Origin: Morchella semilibera
Lineage: Eukaryota; Ascomycota; Pezizomycetes; Pezizales; Morchellaceae
Direction of reading: 5' to 3'
DNA length: 64,000 bases
Assembly (NCBI GenBank): GCA_009192285.1
Contig: WBVU01000009.1
Span: 1,550,001-1,614,000, forward strand
The notes under the pieces are model-generated. The model saw only the letters and a program-made list of their open reading frames with translations, was not told where the DNA came from and did no database searches. Positions 33,471 through 45,766 of this stretch are shown here, in pieces (the stretch's first letter is position 1; the number at the start of each line of letters is the position of its first letter). A program made the translations under genes and the position numbers.

Positions 33471-34787
33471 TGTACTCTACTCTGCGCTCCATTCATTGCA
33501 TTTAAACAGGGAGGCATCGGACAGCTCGGCTAAGAAGCTCTTCCCTTCTCTCTAACCCCCTCGCCAAGTTCCCCACAAAACCCCTGGCCAACTTGGCGCA
33601 TCCCCGGGGAATTCAGCCTGTAATAGGAATTCTGTTATTACCAACTGCAATCAATTGTGCAAAGAAAGATGCGCCCGATTAATTCTTAATAACAATAAAG
33701 TACAGGCGTCAATTTCGCGCAAAACATCGACCGATGGTGAGCGTGAGGTGTTTAAATCTGCGCCGCGGATGATCATGACGTACAGAGTGTGGTTCTTGCA
33801 GTGCCGAGGTAATAATGGGTCCTATGCATGCATAATCACTCGTGGGTTAGGGTTACTTGAAAATGATATAACATCGAGGAATTTTGGCTAGAGGAAGATG
33901 GACGGAACTTGACGACTATGGGACGACTAAAACGGTGGAACCATTCAAGGTTTGTTTCAGCTCCAGACTGATTGATGACTGCGATGATGGCAAATTGAAG
34001 GGCGCCTAAGAATCATCACCTCCGATATCCGTGATGATTATGGGAAAGAACGAGAGGTTGCAAAAGGGGGGGGGGACTTGGGCAAAGGAAGTGCACCTAG
34101 CCTCGTGTGCAAATTTCTAGTGGATTTTGGATCGTGGCCACGATTGTTTCGGGTAATTACAGTGCACCCCGACACAACTGATATCGAGAACCTCTACCAA
34201 GAGCTCCCCATAACCCCGATCATGGTGCCGTCCTGATCAACACTGTTGTGTTCAATATACTCAGGGTGAGCCTTTTCACAGGGTGTTGATACTTGAGTCT
34301 TGGTTGGAGTCTGCATGTACCTACAATGTGGAATCATTATTTGGCCAGATTCTTGTAAGGATTGAAACACGGTTGTTCGTATAGGTTGTGTAACAGTACA
34401 GTACGTATTGAAATAGGGTATGAGTTGATGCAAGCCAAAAAGTACTTCAAATCGTCTCCGCGAGCCATAACGACATACACTTGAAACCTGTAATTGTTAC
34501 GTGTATGTATGTAGGTTAGGGGTTGCAACCTTGAAATCCAGGGGAGGAGGAAAATTGTTGAAATCAATACCAGAATACGTCACCCTATTTCATCATTATC
34601 CACAATGCTACAAAATTATATTAACAGAGTCACTGCGGTTGATCCTGGGGATACATGTACATACATGTAGTTTATGTCCCATAAGACCTTTATATTTGGG
34701 TTGTTCCTGCGCTGCCTGTATGCACATTTTCTATTATATATATATTTCAGTACCATCCGAGCTTTGCTACATGTACATATACCCAGG

Positions 34788-35001
34788 GTGTTGGAAAGTG
34801 ATGCACATTTTGACTAGACAACGCCCAAATACTTTATCACAATACAACAAAATCGTACAAAACCCCTCTACTATACTTAAGTGCTAAGCATATACTTGAT
34901 GAGGAGTATCTGAAAACTCATAACCACCCTGAAATAGCCTGGTGTGGAAATTGATTCTCGTGTGGCTATGAAACCACTGAATGTGCATCACTTTCCGACA
35001 C
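34788..35001. mobile_element. 214-bp MITE-like element with 22-bp terminal inverted repeats
   Basis: The arms 34788-34809 and 34980-35001 match at 21 of 22 bases as inverted copies (core GGAAAGTGATGCACATT). The centre is non-coding. Confidence 0.7.
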
Positions 35002-35877
35002 ATGTCTAAATAGAATAGTCAGGTATCTCTGTCATCACGAAAGGTTTCAATTGGATGGGTAGCTGCCCCAGATTTCTGTGGTCTGGCGGGCTACAGCTGT
35101 CAGTAGACAAAGAATCGGGTGTGTTAAGGGAGACGGCATACACATTGGCAAACCTCAATCACTATATAATAACCCTCTGGCCGAGATCAATATTTCTTCT
35201 CTTCCAAAACTACAACCTCACGCGAGCAAGGAGGGCCCAGCATGCCGTGCAGCGGCAGGTGGCCCCGACTACGTGCGGAGATGTTTATCCCACATCATTG
35301 CATTGAATAGGACTGTAAGTTTTCTAGATTCTTCAGTGTCGGTGGTTTCTCGAACTAACGATTACATACGTATGCGGCCGGAGGCCGCTCCTCACTAGTA
35401 CCTACATATACTCACACTATACGCAGCACTATCAAGGATTTACTACATACATGTATACATGTACAGTCTCGAAAATAGGGGTAAAAATGTAACCGTATAG
35501 CTACAGTATCGAGTCAAGGATACCGGTTTAAACCAGCATCGTAAGTAGAGTACCATATCGATACCGCATCAATACCGCACCCTTACAGTATCACTAGCGT
35601 AACGACTGGAATACGATAGTCTTTTTCTGCCAATTCCCGGTACTGTAGTTTTGTCCCAGCCTGTTTATAGAAATAAGGTTTTGCACTATTGCTGCATAGT
35701 GGGAACGAATGCACAGTGCAAAAACGTATACATGACATGTACGGTGCGAGACCTATGGAGAACAGTAAGCTGTCCGTATAAGATGGGTACCAGACTACAT
35801 GTACTTCAGGTACCGTCTTAAAATGGCAAGATGGTGATTTCTCGTTCCCTCGCGCCTCTTAAATAAGTGCACATTTA

Positions 35878-35977
35878 ATTACATGTACAGGTCTCAGGGG
35901 TAAAGTGAGTGAACTAAATGTGGTGTTGACAGGCGAGGATCCGTTCACTCACTTTATCCCAGTGCCTTGTATGTAAT
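35878..35977. mobile_element. 100-bp hairpin element
   Basis: The inner arms 35897-35914 and 35943-35960 are complementary at 17 of 18 bases (GTAAAGTGAGTGAAC core). The pairing extends outward imperfectly to ATTACAT at both ends. Confidence 0.65.
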
Positions 35978-36582
35978 AAATAAACATTACATGTACTCCA
36001 ATCGCCACGCAACTTCCGGTGGCAATTTCGTTTGATGAGACCTCGCCCAACCTGCAAGTTTGCTTTCTACCCAAGATTTGTTTGTCACAACATGCATGAA
36101 TCCATAAATTACATAAGAGGGTTATGATCCCGACATACATTTATTTATGGAGATGTATGTTGGTTACTCTAATTATATATTCTATTCAGTTCGAATCCAT
36201 CAAATGTTTTGCCAAGCCTTGAGCTTCTTGAGCTATCCCAAACGGTCGAGTGACATTCTATGAATACCCTAAACCATATAGATTAGGTATGCTATCGCTT
36301 ACGATTGAATTGTGTAAACAACGCGGAGAGCCGCCATACAAAATAAGCCCCATCTTACCTCTCCTCGCCTCACCATATCATGAAAAATCATCTTTCAACT
36401 TTGCCCACCTCCACACCACGCTCCCTCCTTCATTCTTTCAAGCTTGACATGTACGTAAGCTCCAGTATATATGTCCCATCTCCCACAAATTATATATTCT
36501 GTCCTTTATATATTGGTCAAGTAGCTTACGCTCAACCCTCTTAGTCCTTCACACCCCCCCCCCCCGGTACTACCAAGAAACA

Positions 36583-37503
36583 ATGATTTGGCCGCCGAAA
36601 CCCCGTAAACATGGGCGGAACGGCTCTCGCAACCAAGCATATGTCAGTTATGCAAACATTTTTGTGGTCCCACTCGTTCAGCCACTGCCAACTCCTCAAA
36701 CCACCCCAGAGCCTGTCACCACCAGGGATGAAGGATTGACTATGGAAAAACCAAAACCGATACCTGTTGTCCGCCTTTCTAAGGATTCCCACTGCTCTAA
36801 TAATTTTACGATATCTTCTATTGAGACTGAGATGGGGGCGGTAAAAGTAAGTGAATATTTAGAATTCCTCGAATGCACAGGATTGTTGAATTGCAATTGA
36901 AAGTTTCATACACGTGTCATTATCACCACCAATATTACGTTGTAATAGAATTCCCTTACCAAACACCAACGTGTACTTTTACTTATTCCTTTGACGACTC
37001 AAGGACGCCATATGTTTAGAACGGCCAGCTAACGATTCTATATATAGACTCTAATGTCAGCAGAACTACAAGCCGCGAGAGAACGCGCCTTGGCATCTCT
37101 CAGAGCAACACGAGCAATCCGCTCACAATCCGAAGAGAGTGAGGAGAAGAAGGAGAAGAAGAAGGGAGGAGAGAAGCAAACTGAGATGGAAACAGAGGAA
37201 GAGAGAAAGATACAAGAACTCCAGACTCTCTCCAGAGCCGAGTTCATCAGCTTCTCTTCACGACGACGGAAACAATTCAAAGAAACCTTAACCAAAAAAC
37301 AGGTGCTCCAGCAAAAAAGAGAAAGAGATATAGAATGGGAGGAAATCACTAAAAGGGTTAAGAAGATTGAGGTTGAAGTCCGTGGGGAGAGGGAAAGAGA
37401 AGAACGGCGGAGAGAGACGGAGAAGAAGCAGAAGATTGAATTGGAGAGGGAGATTTTGAGAAGAGAGAACGAAGATGTTGTGGACTATGTTTGGGACCTG
37501 TGA
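36583..37503 (+). CDS. small Lys/Glu-rich coiled-coil protein, two-exon prediction
   Basis: Proposed exons are 36583-36846 and 37048-37503, giving 239 aa. The start codon has A at -3. The first exon ends at a consensus donor (GTAAGT, 36847). The acceptor TATATATAG at 37039-37047 follows a GCTAACG branch site, and both exons join in phase 0. Residues 1-88 are mixed with a Pro/Thr stretch; the rest is a highly charged, helical Arg/Glu/Lys-rich segment typical of coiled coils and RNA-associated proteins. I do not recognise a family. The alternative is that only the second exon is real, starting at ATG 37054. The charged composition alone could mislead, so this is a moderate-confidence gene. Confidence 0.5.
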
Positions 37504-38382
37504 GGACTGTATTCCTTACCCTATGCCTATTTTTTGTTGTTTATATTTCTCGGCTGTTTGTTTATATCTCACTGGCCTATTGTTTTGTTAGTTGATTGTT
37601 GTTACTTTGGGACTGCATAGACGGACTTGAAGCGGATTCGAATATGTTCTTTGAATATTCTCTTCTCTCTTGACCTTTTCTTTTACTTTTGTTTTGGGGG
37701 CGTTCTTTTTTTGGGCTCTTATTGGTTTCTATATATAAGTTTGGGATCGGAGTTATTTCATAAATCATGGGAGGAATTCCCGACACCACCAATACTACAC
37801 TTTTGCACTTACTAGACATTTTATTTTACTGCTCATACCCGGCTTCCACCGTGACCAATGATGCAAACTATAGCGTACACCGCAAATGACAAACACCCCC
37901 GAATCCCTGATGGGTAAAGGAATAGCTGGCAACGCCCGCTATTTGGGGGGGATTTCAAATAGCACATTTAAAGCTAAGAATTATAAGCCTTGTCATTTGT
38001 AATATATAGAGTCAGTGATAGTATCGGACAATTTTGTTCAGTTAAAGGCTTAAGGTGTCAAACATCGTCAAACATTTAATATTGCCAAGCCCGAGTGATA
38101 ACTTATGAGCCATAAACATTGAGGTGTGTTCCCGTCGGCGAAGTCTCTACGAAGTGAACACTTAACCAGCTACTTCAATAACCTAGATTGTTGTAATGTA
38201 CACCATACATGTAGTCAGTTGGTATTCACCTCAGCAAAGTGTCATTCATGGTGCACCTTCCACGTTGAATGTTGGTACGTCTAAGACTAGGGGTTACCAC
38301 CTGGCGACCGCGAGTTGTGTAAGTTTTAATCCTCTAGCTCTCTCTATTGTAGGTACATATACATGTACTCTACATGTAGTTA

Positions 38383-38474
38383 TGGGGGGCCTTCGCCCCC
38401 CCCCCCCCCAATTCCCATCCCTACCGGTTAGATATATCATATGGCGGCCTTCGGCCTCCCCCCAATCCCCGCCT
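38383..38474. repeat. two adjacent GGCCTTCG hairpin units
   Basis: Two imperfect copies of ATGGsGGCCTTCGsCC followed by a C-run and AATCCC. Each forms a short stem closed by a TTCG loop, which is a very stable hairpin if transcribed. Confidence 0.45.
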
Positions 38475-38573
38475 TCATTACCCTATGATGCAATTCAGTT
38501 GATGCATTGCCAAGGAAAGGATCTTTTCCACAAATGGAGGGCTCATAAACCACAACGACACAAACAAAAGCAT

Positions 38574-38728
38574 CGTGGCGTGGCCTAGTGGTAATACACT
38601 GGGCTTCGTCATATGACCACATACAGGTTCAAACCCTGGTGGGAGCAGTGATGAGAATGCCCAACATGGTAGCGACGCTCTTGAGGGATGATACTCATCA
38701 CGTAAGTCTTTTGTTGCCGGCTTTTTTT
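38574..38728 (+). mobile_element. tRNA-derived SINE-like element
   Basis: A pol III A box (TGGCCTAGTGG, 38581-38591) and B box (GGTTCAAACCC, about 38626-38636) sit about 45 bp apart as in a tRNA. The D-stem GCCT/GGGC and T-stem CAGG/CCTG can form. The acceptor arm does not pair and no good anticodon stem exists, so this is not a functional tRNA gene. An unrelated ~75-bp tail with CATCAC/GATGATACTCATCAC follows and ends in a T-rich tract. Confidence 0.6.
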
Positions 38729-38903
38729 TATTATTAAATTATTTTTTTAGCCTTGGGTACTTCTCTACTTTGAAGTATGGATATCAAGTTCTCCTGGGCT
38801 TCTAGTACAGCTGTTATTGGGTGCTTAGTCAAATACCCCAGTCGTGCCCGACCAATCATATTGCAGAAACTTTCAAAATGTATGTAATCCAGTACCGAGT
38901 GTT

Positions 38904-39000
38904 GAGGGTAAATACGAAGAAATACGAAGAATCTGATAAGAGAATCGCTGTGGAATAGGTGTGTTTATCTTATCAGATTCTCGGTATCTATGGTTAACCC
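38904..39000. mobile_element. 97-bp inverted-repeat element with internal 10-bp duplication
   Basis: The arms near 38904-38941 and 38968-39000 share AGAATCTGATAAGA as inverted copies and pair further out through GGGTTA/GGGTA. The left arm contains AATACGAAGA twice in tandem. Confidence 0.6.
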
Positions 39001-42000
39001 CTAGACCGGAGGGGGAAGTTTGCATTAAAGCTTCACAATCAATTTATCTCAAAACTATATCAATATCATGTCTAGGCCGTTTTTATATTCGGTCAGAGGC
39101 TGCCCTATATCTGTAATCACCCATGATCACTCGACTAAGCAACGATAAGTTAGGTTGTCGAGCTTTGGATCTGGTCTCAAGATGTTATCTTAAATAGTAA
39201 TAGAGCGTACCGAATCCTAGAAGTAGTCTTATGAGTGTTTGAACTACCGAAAGGTCGATATCCCGATGTCTTTATTCTCATATATCTAGGTACACACCCC
39301 ATTAGTTCGACGTGACAAAGGCAGCATCAGGGGATTTCACTGTAATTTTTAATTCCCCAAAGATTAATGGGAATATCATATGTATTATTGGTAGAATGTT
39401 AGCACAAGCTAGGTTCTAAGAGGTCAATATCACTACTAATCAGAAAACCAATGGCATTGCCGCATGGCCGTAATTAACTATAGGTACATGTAGTCAAGAG
39501 AGCTGTTAGAAATTAAACAATTTGTCCTACTAATATTCAAGTCCATCAATCACATGAGAAATCTAGTCCAATCAGAACCCATCAAGGTGAAGGGCTGCAT
39601 GCATGAAGGCAAACAGATGGATTGAGTTTGTCGAGTGAGAATCCATGATTCGCGCATAGTCCCACCAGTTGACAAAAGAAGATTCGCGTTAGTCTCCACA
39701 ACTCAGGTTAAATACTAGTCAAGATCTACGGTTTATCTGTAATACCGATAACCGTAAAAAAATAATTTGATCTTGCTGGATGCCGTGGCCCAGGTTTATG
39801 GAGTTAGAGGATCGAACGTGCCGGTTAAATTCAGAGGACACGGCTGATCTACAAGTCAAGAAAATAGATCGAATATGCATAAGTGATCATAGCAGTGACT
39901 ACGGGTCACAATTATACAATTGTAAATGACCCGGATCATCTATTTACTGTCATCGTTCTACAAGAGTTTTTGTGCATATCCTTATCCGAGCTGTTTTAGT
40001 TGACTATCGAAGTACGTCGTGACCTGGAACATATAGTAGAGTCACGATCTGAAATAATCAGCCAGAGATTCTAAACGTAACCTATCCCCGTAAGTTATCT
40101 TCATCCCACTGGCAAGGCCCTCTACTGAGGTCCTCTATCGGACTTTAACTAGAATTTAGATATATTTAAATCGCAAATATGGCCAACGGATAAAGGGAAC
40201 GATCGATCATGGCTTAAAAAGGAAGGATGGTAGTAATCGACCTTCTAAGTCCTGGGTTCTAAGCTCGAATCACCTGATAGACTTGAAAAGCAAATCCTGG
40301 TGCACCATGGGCTTAGGGTGGGTTAGGTTTGTGGAAAGGTTAGATTATATACATAATACATATATATACATGTATGTATATCTTGTGAAGCGACAATACA
40401 TGTAGTATAATGTGTAGTCACTAATATTAGACTTCCAATTTGGTTCAAAGATACATATATTTGTAAACGCGGGACACTTAGGGACTGGACTGGGCCCGTG
40501 ATTCATATAGGATTCTCCAATGTCTGTGCAAACAGTACCTACGTTGGGAAATGTAATCACGGGTGCTATTATTACACTGCCACCACCCGGCATCTAAACC
40601 TTGGAACCATTGCCTCTTTCAAATGTGTAGGTACTCCTTCAGATGCAAAGGTCGATGCCCCGAAGTTGAAACCCGGCCCAATACCAGGGGTATGAGTCAA
40701 AAACAAAATAAAGGGCTGAGTCTGGAACGAAATATAACTCAAGATAGTCGATGCTATATATCCATTTTTGCCAATATCAACCACTAGCATGGCAAAGTTT
40801 AGATCAAGCATTATGGTCTGAGGGATTGCGACAGAAACATTTCTCGTTCCTTCCACCCATCCATGCTTCGCAATTGGTTATGATTTTGTTTCTAGAATGC
40901 CCGGGGGGCCCACCGAATACCTTGCTGTAAGCCTTCCAAATGCCTTACTCACTTCACTAATTCAATTGAATCGAGGACCTGGGTAATGATTTTTTCAACA
41001 ATTTCCAGTATTAAACCGTGACCAAGATCAATTACAACGTGGGAGCTCCTCCATTGCACACATTGCCCCCCAAATCGGCGGTCACGGCGGACAAGATTCG
41101 AGGTTTACCGAGCGAAGCGATTCCCAATTTCCTCGTCTAACCTCGCCAGTATATCCGTGCTGATGTATAACCAGGGATAAACAAATACTGGATAGCCCAC
41201 AACCCAATCTTCTGACCACCCAGGGTTGAAGGTGTGGTTCAAGTAGGTAAGGATAAAGGGAAAAGTCGCTCAGAGGAACATATGCATGCCATTTAGTGGG
41301 GATGATAGTGAAAAGGGCCGCCTTTCATTGGAACTGCGGGGAAATTGGTGGAACTCAGCCCTGCATTGCCATTATCGATACTGGTCCCTGTAGCTTTTCC
41401 ATCCAGCCCTGCTTGCTTAGTACATAGGCTTTGCACAACATGGATTGACCCGAAGATCGGATCATACAAGGATTTTCAGGATTGCCAGGAACATTTCGCA
41501 CTCAATCGAGCAGTGCAGTGCAAGAGGTTGCAATGGGTACCCCCTCACGTGGGCACAAATCCTCACCTTCAATAAACATTACACGATGTTATTGGGAGAA
41601 ACATGAAAAGCCCCATCCCGATCGATGGACTCATCGCCGATCAGTCGCCCCTCCCTCTTGAGGCTGTACGATCTTTGGCAGACTCTCTTCTGTTTTTCTG
41701 TTTTGTTTTTTATAGCGATTGTTTCTCGATGATAAGCATCATCTCCAGCCCTCTGAAGGGCGGCCACGCCGACGCATGGTGGCTTTAGCTTTGACAGCTC
41801 GCGTGGAGTTGGTCAGAGCGGAGGGAGCGCCGGAACTTGGCAACCGCAGAGCCGCGACCAGAGCCGCAGGAGCTTTCACGTGACTATAAACAAGCGTGAC
41901 TCTGTCTTTAGCTACATGTATGTACATACATGTACTTAAGTACTGACATGTAGCTGAATAGAGTGACATAAGTTTACGTATAATAAGCAGAGCGATTCAA

Positions 42001-42480
42001 GGGGAATGATCATGAGTGAGTTTCACTGTGCTAAGCTTACATGTACATACATACAGTTACACTACGGTTGTAGGGGTGAGTCTGTATAGCTGTAATACAG
42101 TTGCAATCACGACCACTGTAGACTACAAACTTACCCCAGCGTGCGTAGTACTGTACTCATGCTCATGGACGAGCACAGCATGGCTTACCCATTGTTATGC
42201 TGGACCAATAAGATACATACATGTATTTTGGAAAGCCCAAGAGTAAAATTATTACACATCTCCCTGTAGAAATAATCACTTCGGACTTACCATCTTTGGC
42301 ATTTACAACTCACATAACTGCGGTGTTCAGGTACATTGCGAATGTCAAGTGTGACTTAATACTAGGGTTAGGGGTAATGTTTCACAATGTCATGGTCAAC
42401 AACTTTTGTTGTACCCGACGATTAGAAGTACATACATGTATGTACCTTTCAGTTTACAACCAACCACAGCAAAAAAAAAA

Positions 42481-44134
42481 ATGGAGATGGACCTTGACGA
42501 TCAATTCGTCGAGCTAAGCAACACCTTCACCTCCTGGCTCGCAAACTCTTTTACCAATGTCGCTTTGAACCCGAATATTGGGTTGACAGATCTGCGCAAT
42601 TCATCCGCCGGGAGAGGCGTTGGTGCGTTCTGATCCCCCCGGAAACTTTTTTTCCCCTCCGTGCTCGAGAAATTGACGACTCGACCCACGACAGTTGCGA
42701 CCGCCCCACTGGACGAAGATGAGGTTGTTTTTTCAGTCCCAAGGTCCAGTGTGTTGTCGGTTGAGAACTCGGAGCTACATCAAAAACTGGGCGAAGAATT
42801 AGCCTCGCTGAGCCCTTGGCTGGTTGGTAACGCTGAAACTTTAAAAGAAAAAACCGAGGCTAAGAGGCTTTCTATTAGGCACTCATCTTGGTTCTCATCT
42901 ACGAGACAAGGCCATCCTCGCCATGGCGGCCATACATCGACGTCCTCCCGGCGTCGTTTAATACGCTCATGTACTGGACCAACGACGAGCTCGCAGAGCT
43001 CCAAGCCAGCGCCGTGGTGGCGAAAATCGGGAAACAGGAAGCCGACGAACTGTTTCGCGACAACCTGTGGCCCATTGTCAAAGTCCGTTCCCACACGTGG
43101 CTTGACTAAATACTCTTTTCTTTTTGGTTTACTAACAAGTAAAATAGAAACATGCTGAATTGTTTGCCGACACCATTATTGCGCCAGGCCTCGCAATCGA
43201 TGCGATCGACAGCTTACTCGGGGCGGCACACAGAATGGGCAGCATTATCATGAGCTATTCATTTGACCTGGAGGTTGTAGGAGAGAAGAGCGGCTCCGAT
43301 GAAGACCCCGACTCTGATGAGGAGGAGGAAGAGGAGGAGGGCAAGTTTTACAAGGGAATGGTCCCAATGGCCGATATGCTCAACGCGGATGCCGACCGGA
43401 ATAATGTTTGTTACATGCCCTAAAAAAACTTCAAGACTCAATTGGATAGGATGGGCCGGTTAACCAATAAGCAGTGCCGCCTCTTCCAAACGCCGATAGT
43501 GCTAGAGATGCGCACAACCCGCGCAATCCCTGCGGGTGATGAGCTCTTTAACGATTATGGGCCACTCCCACGTTCCGACCTCCTCCGAAGATATGGTTAT
43601 ATCACTCCCAATTATGCACAATACGATGTAACGGAAATCTCATCCGAATTAATTGTGGGAACTGCGGGGAAAGCGCTTGATGAGGGCGATAAGACGGAGA
43701 GGATAGACTATCTACTCGATGAGGGGGTCCTTGACGATGCCTTTGACATTGGCACCGATCTAGAGATCCCAGAAGAGGTTGCGGTAGTCATTGCCAATTT
43801 TTTGCTTACAAAGGGCGAATTCTCAGTGCTCAAGGGCAAGGGAAAGGTTGCAAAGGCGAAGAGGTCGCCTGAGGTTGCAAAGGTACTAGTAGAGGTCCTG
43901 GAGAAGCGACTAGGTGAATATAGCACCACCATTGAAGACGATGAAAAAGTCCTATGTGACGAGGGCGTACAAGGCAGGAGGAGGATCGCCGTCGATGTTC
44001 GATTGGGTGAGAAGAGGATACTAAAGGGTGCTCTGGAGAAGGTTAAAGGCTGGGCGCCAGTTGAGAATGCTAAACGAACCCACAGCAGCCAGGCCGAGAA
44101 TGAAAGAGGGGAGAAGAGAGTAAAAGCTCGGTAG
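42481..44134 (+). CDS. RKM4: SET-domain protein lysine methyltransferase (RKM4/SETD6-like)
   Basis: Non-histone lysine methyltransferase of the Rubisco-LSMT-like SET group. Yeast Rkm4 methylates ribosomal protein L42. Exons are 42481-42622, 42695-42822, 42879-43082, 43148-43405 and 43475-44134, giving 463 aa against 494 in yeast Rkm4. The SET domain starts at GRGVVATAPLDEDEVVFSVPR (near residue 45). It continues with SPW|LALILVLIYE, WRPYIDVLP and HRMGSIIMSYSFDL, and has an acidic insert (DSDEEEEEEEGKFYKG). It closes with MVPMADMLNADADRNN and the NDYGPLPRSDLLRRYGY motif that contributes to SAM and lysine binding. A Rubisco-LSMT substrate-binding region follows. All introns are 56-72 nt and each restores the family's continuous sequence. 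The C-terminus is basic. Confidence 0.93.
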
Positions 44135-45766
44135 GAACCCGGGTGAATTCCATAAAAAATATATATATATTATTTCAATATCCAGTATCATCCTTCGCAA
44201 TGTACCTCCTTTCTGACCAAGCATTTGCCACAATCGAGTGATACCATATGATCCAATCCGGTACATGCCCTAATATCTTTACCTGCATTATTCAATCCAC
44301 TGCACCAAACTTATCTGAAGCAACCCCTGAACAAGTTTCAAACTATCCAACAATTGTGAAGCAACATCTCCCCTAGTTTCGTTGAGCCGTCCGTCAATTG
44401 GTCAGTACGCCTCAGGCGTTACAGTTTCTGCCACGTCTATGTTAAACGGTGCTGTCATCACGATTATCCACAAAACCGCAAAACACTAGTAGTAGGTAAC
44501 ATTTCTTGTTGATAGGTAAAACGCGAAGCTTGATGTTTGGTGGTGTCGGTGGCGTTGAGCTCGGACCCTCACATTCCTACCTGCTTCAGCTTCATGGTAT
44601 GAAGAAACACTGGGTGGGGTGTACATGTATTCCTTCCCGTCGTCTTCCTGCGGATATATCCGACTCGGTATCGGAATCTCATAGGGAATTCAATATTCTC
44701 ATTCTGCAGCTGCAGTTGAACCTTATGCTGGATTAGCGTTGGTATTTCCCCCCTCCCCACACCCCCAAAGCGAGTTAAAAACTTGTCGCATATTTTTGAT
44801 CGTCAACGCGAATGATGTAATGATATACATTTATGTAAGGGGGTCCGGAGTCGAGGATCATGTATGTTATTGTCTATCCAACCCGAGCCCGAACTCCGAA
44901 CCCGGGAGGCCCTCCGCTTCGTGTTGAATTGATCACGTAGGGAGGGAAGTAGGTATGGACACGTCTCCTACCTCCGGAGGAGGTTGGAAACCACGGGACC
45001 ACCTGTTTCTTTCGTCCTAATATTAATGCAGTTAGTAATAACTTGGTCCTGATATTAACGTCGCAATCGAGATCCGTTAGGGTGAACGGTATTCTTCTGC
45101 TTGTTCTTACGGCTCGGATGATCCCGACGACGGCGACGGCGAACCAGCCATCTCTGTTAACGGAGTTGATCCTTTTGAGTTAACATAGGTAAGTACATGT
45201 ATGTACGAGTAGAGTAGGTACAAAGTAGGTGGGTGTGTAGCTTGTCTAGCTGGTAGTATTTGTGCTACCCTACCCAATAGAAGATTTCTTTTGTGGCTGC
45301 CACAGCGGTAGTTACGAGTGCTTTTTTGTTCTAAGCGCCTTGCGTAATTGAGCGCTGGTTGGGAGGTAGGCAGCTCTGTTTGGCTGTCTGTCTTGTCTCA
45401 TCACATAACATCACTCGTCCATACACCGTATATCCCGTAAGTTATTCCCGCCTAGAAGATCACGCGGTCTAGCTACATAGGTCAGTAGGTAGTACATATA
45501 TGTAGTGTATTTTTTGTTTTTTAAATAAATCTGAAACAGCCGTTGCAGACGAATCCTCGGTAAGTGATCGGAAGTTTATTTCTAATTACACGTATTATTG
45601 ACCTATCCACTCCAGAGTCAGCTAGAGATTTATTATTAAACTGGTGCGGAGGTAGCAGCTAATATCAGCGGCGGCGGGGGCGGCGGGGGAAGGACTCGCC
45701 TTGATCTAAATTTAAGTACATACTCTGTCCATGCCAAGCCTCCAAATTCCTGTGATAAACTCTCAT
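44135..45766. other. spacer between convergent genes
   Basis: 1.6 kb with AT repeats at 44157-44170, a CGAGTGATACCATATGA motif at about 44235, TACATGTA copies at 44620 and 45197, and no supported coding region. Confidence 0.6.

Larger units (their letters stand above)
33471..36582. other. gene-poor spacer with MITE-like elements
   Basis: About 3.1 kb with no supported gene. It holds two TIR elements (34788-35001 and 35878-35977), repeated GATACCG/TACCGCA words at 35510-35585, TACATGTA clusters near 34657, 35450, 35800 and 35880, and a CGAGTGACATTCTATGA motif at about 36246. Confidence 0.6.
37504..42480. other. 5-kb gene-poor spacer with repeat elements
   Basis: No supported gene. It holds a CCCGAGTGATAACTTATGA motif at about 38090, paired GGCCTTCG hairpins (38383-38474), a tRNA-derived SINE-like unit (38574-38728), an inverted-repeat element (38904-39000), and many TACATGTA copies. 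A stretch at 40470-41580 contains scattered protein-like blocks but many stops. The last 60 bp before 42481 are A-rich leader of the SET-domain gene. Confidence 0.6.

Noticed and set aside
40200-40275. tRNA-like stretch with GGTTCTAAGCTCGAATCACC
   Set aside because: No acceptable A box, D arm or acceptor stem; only a loose B-box resemblance.
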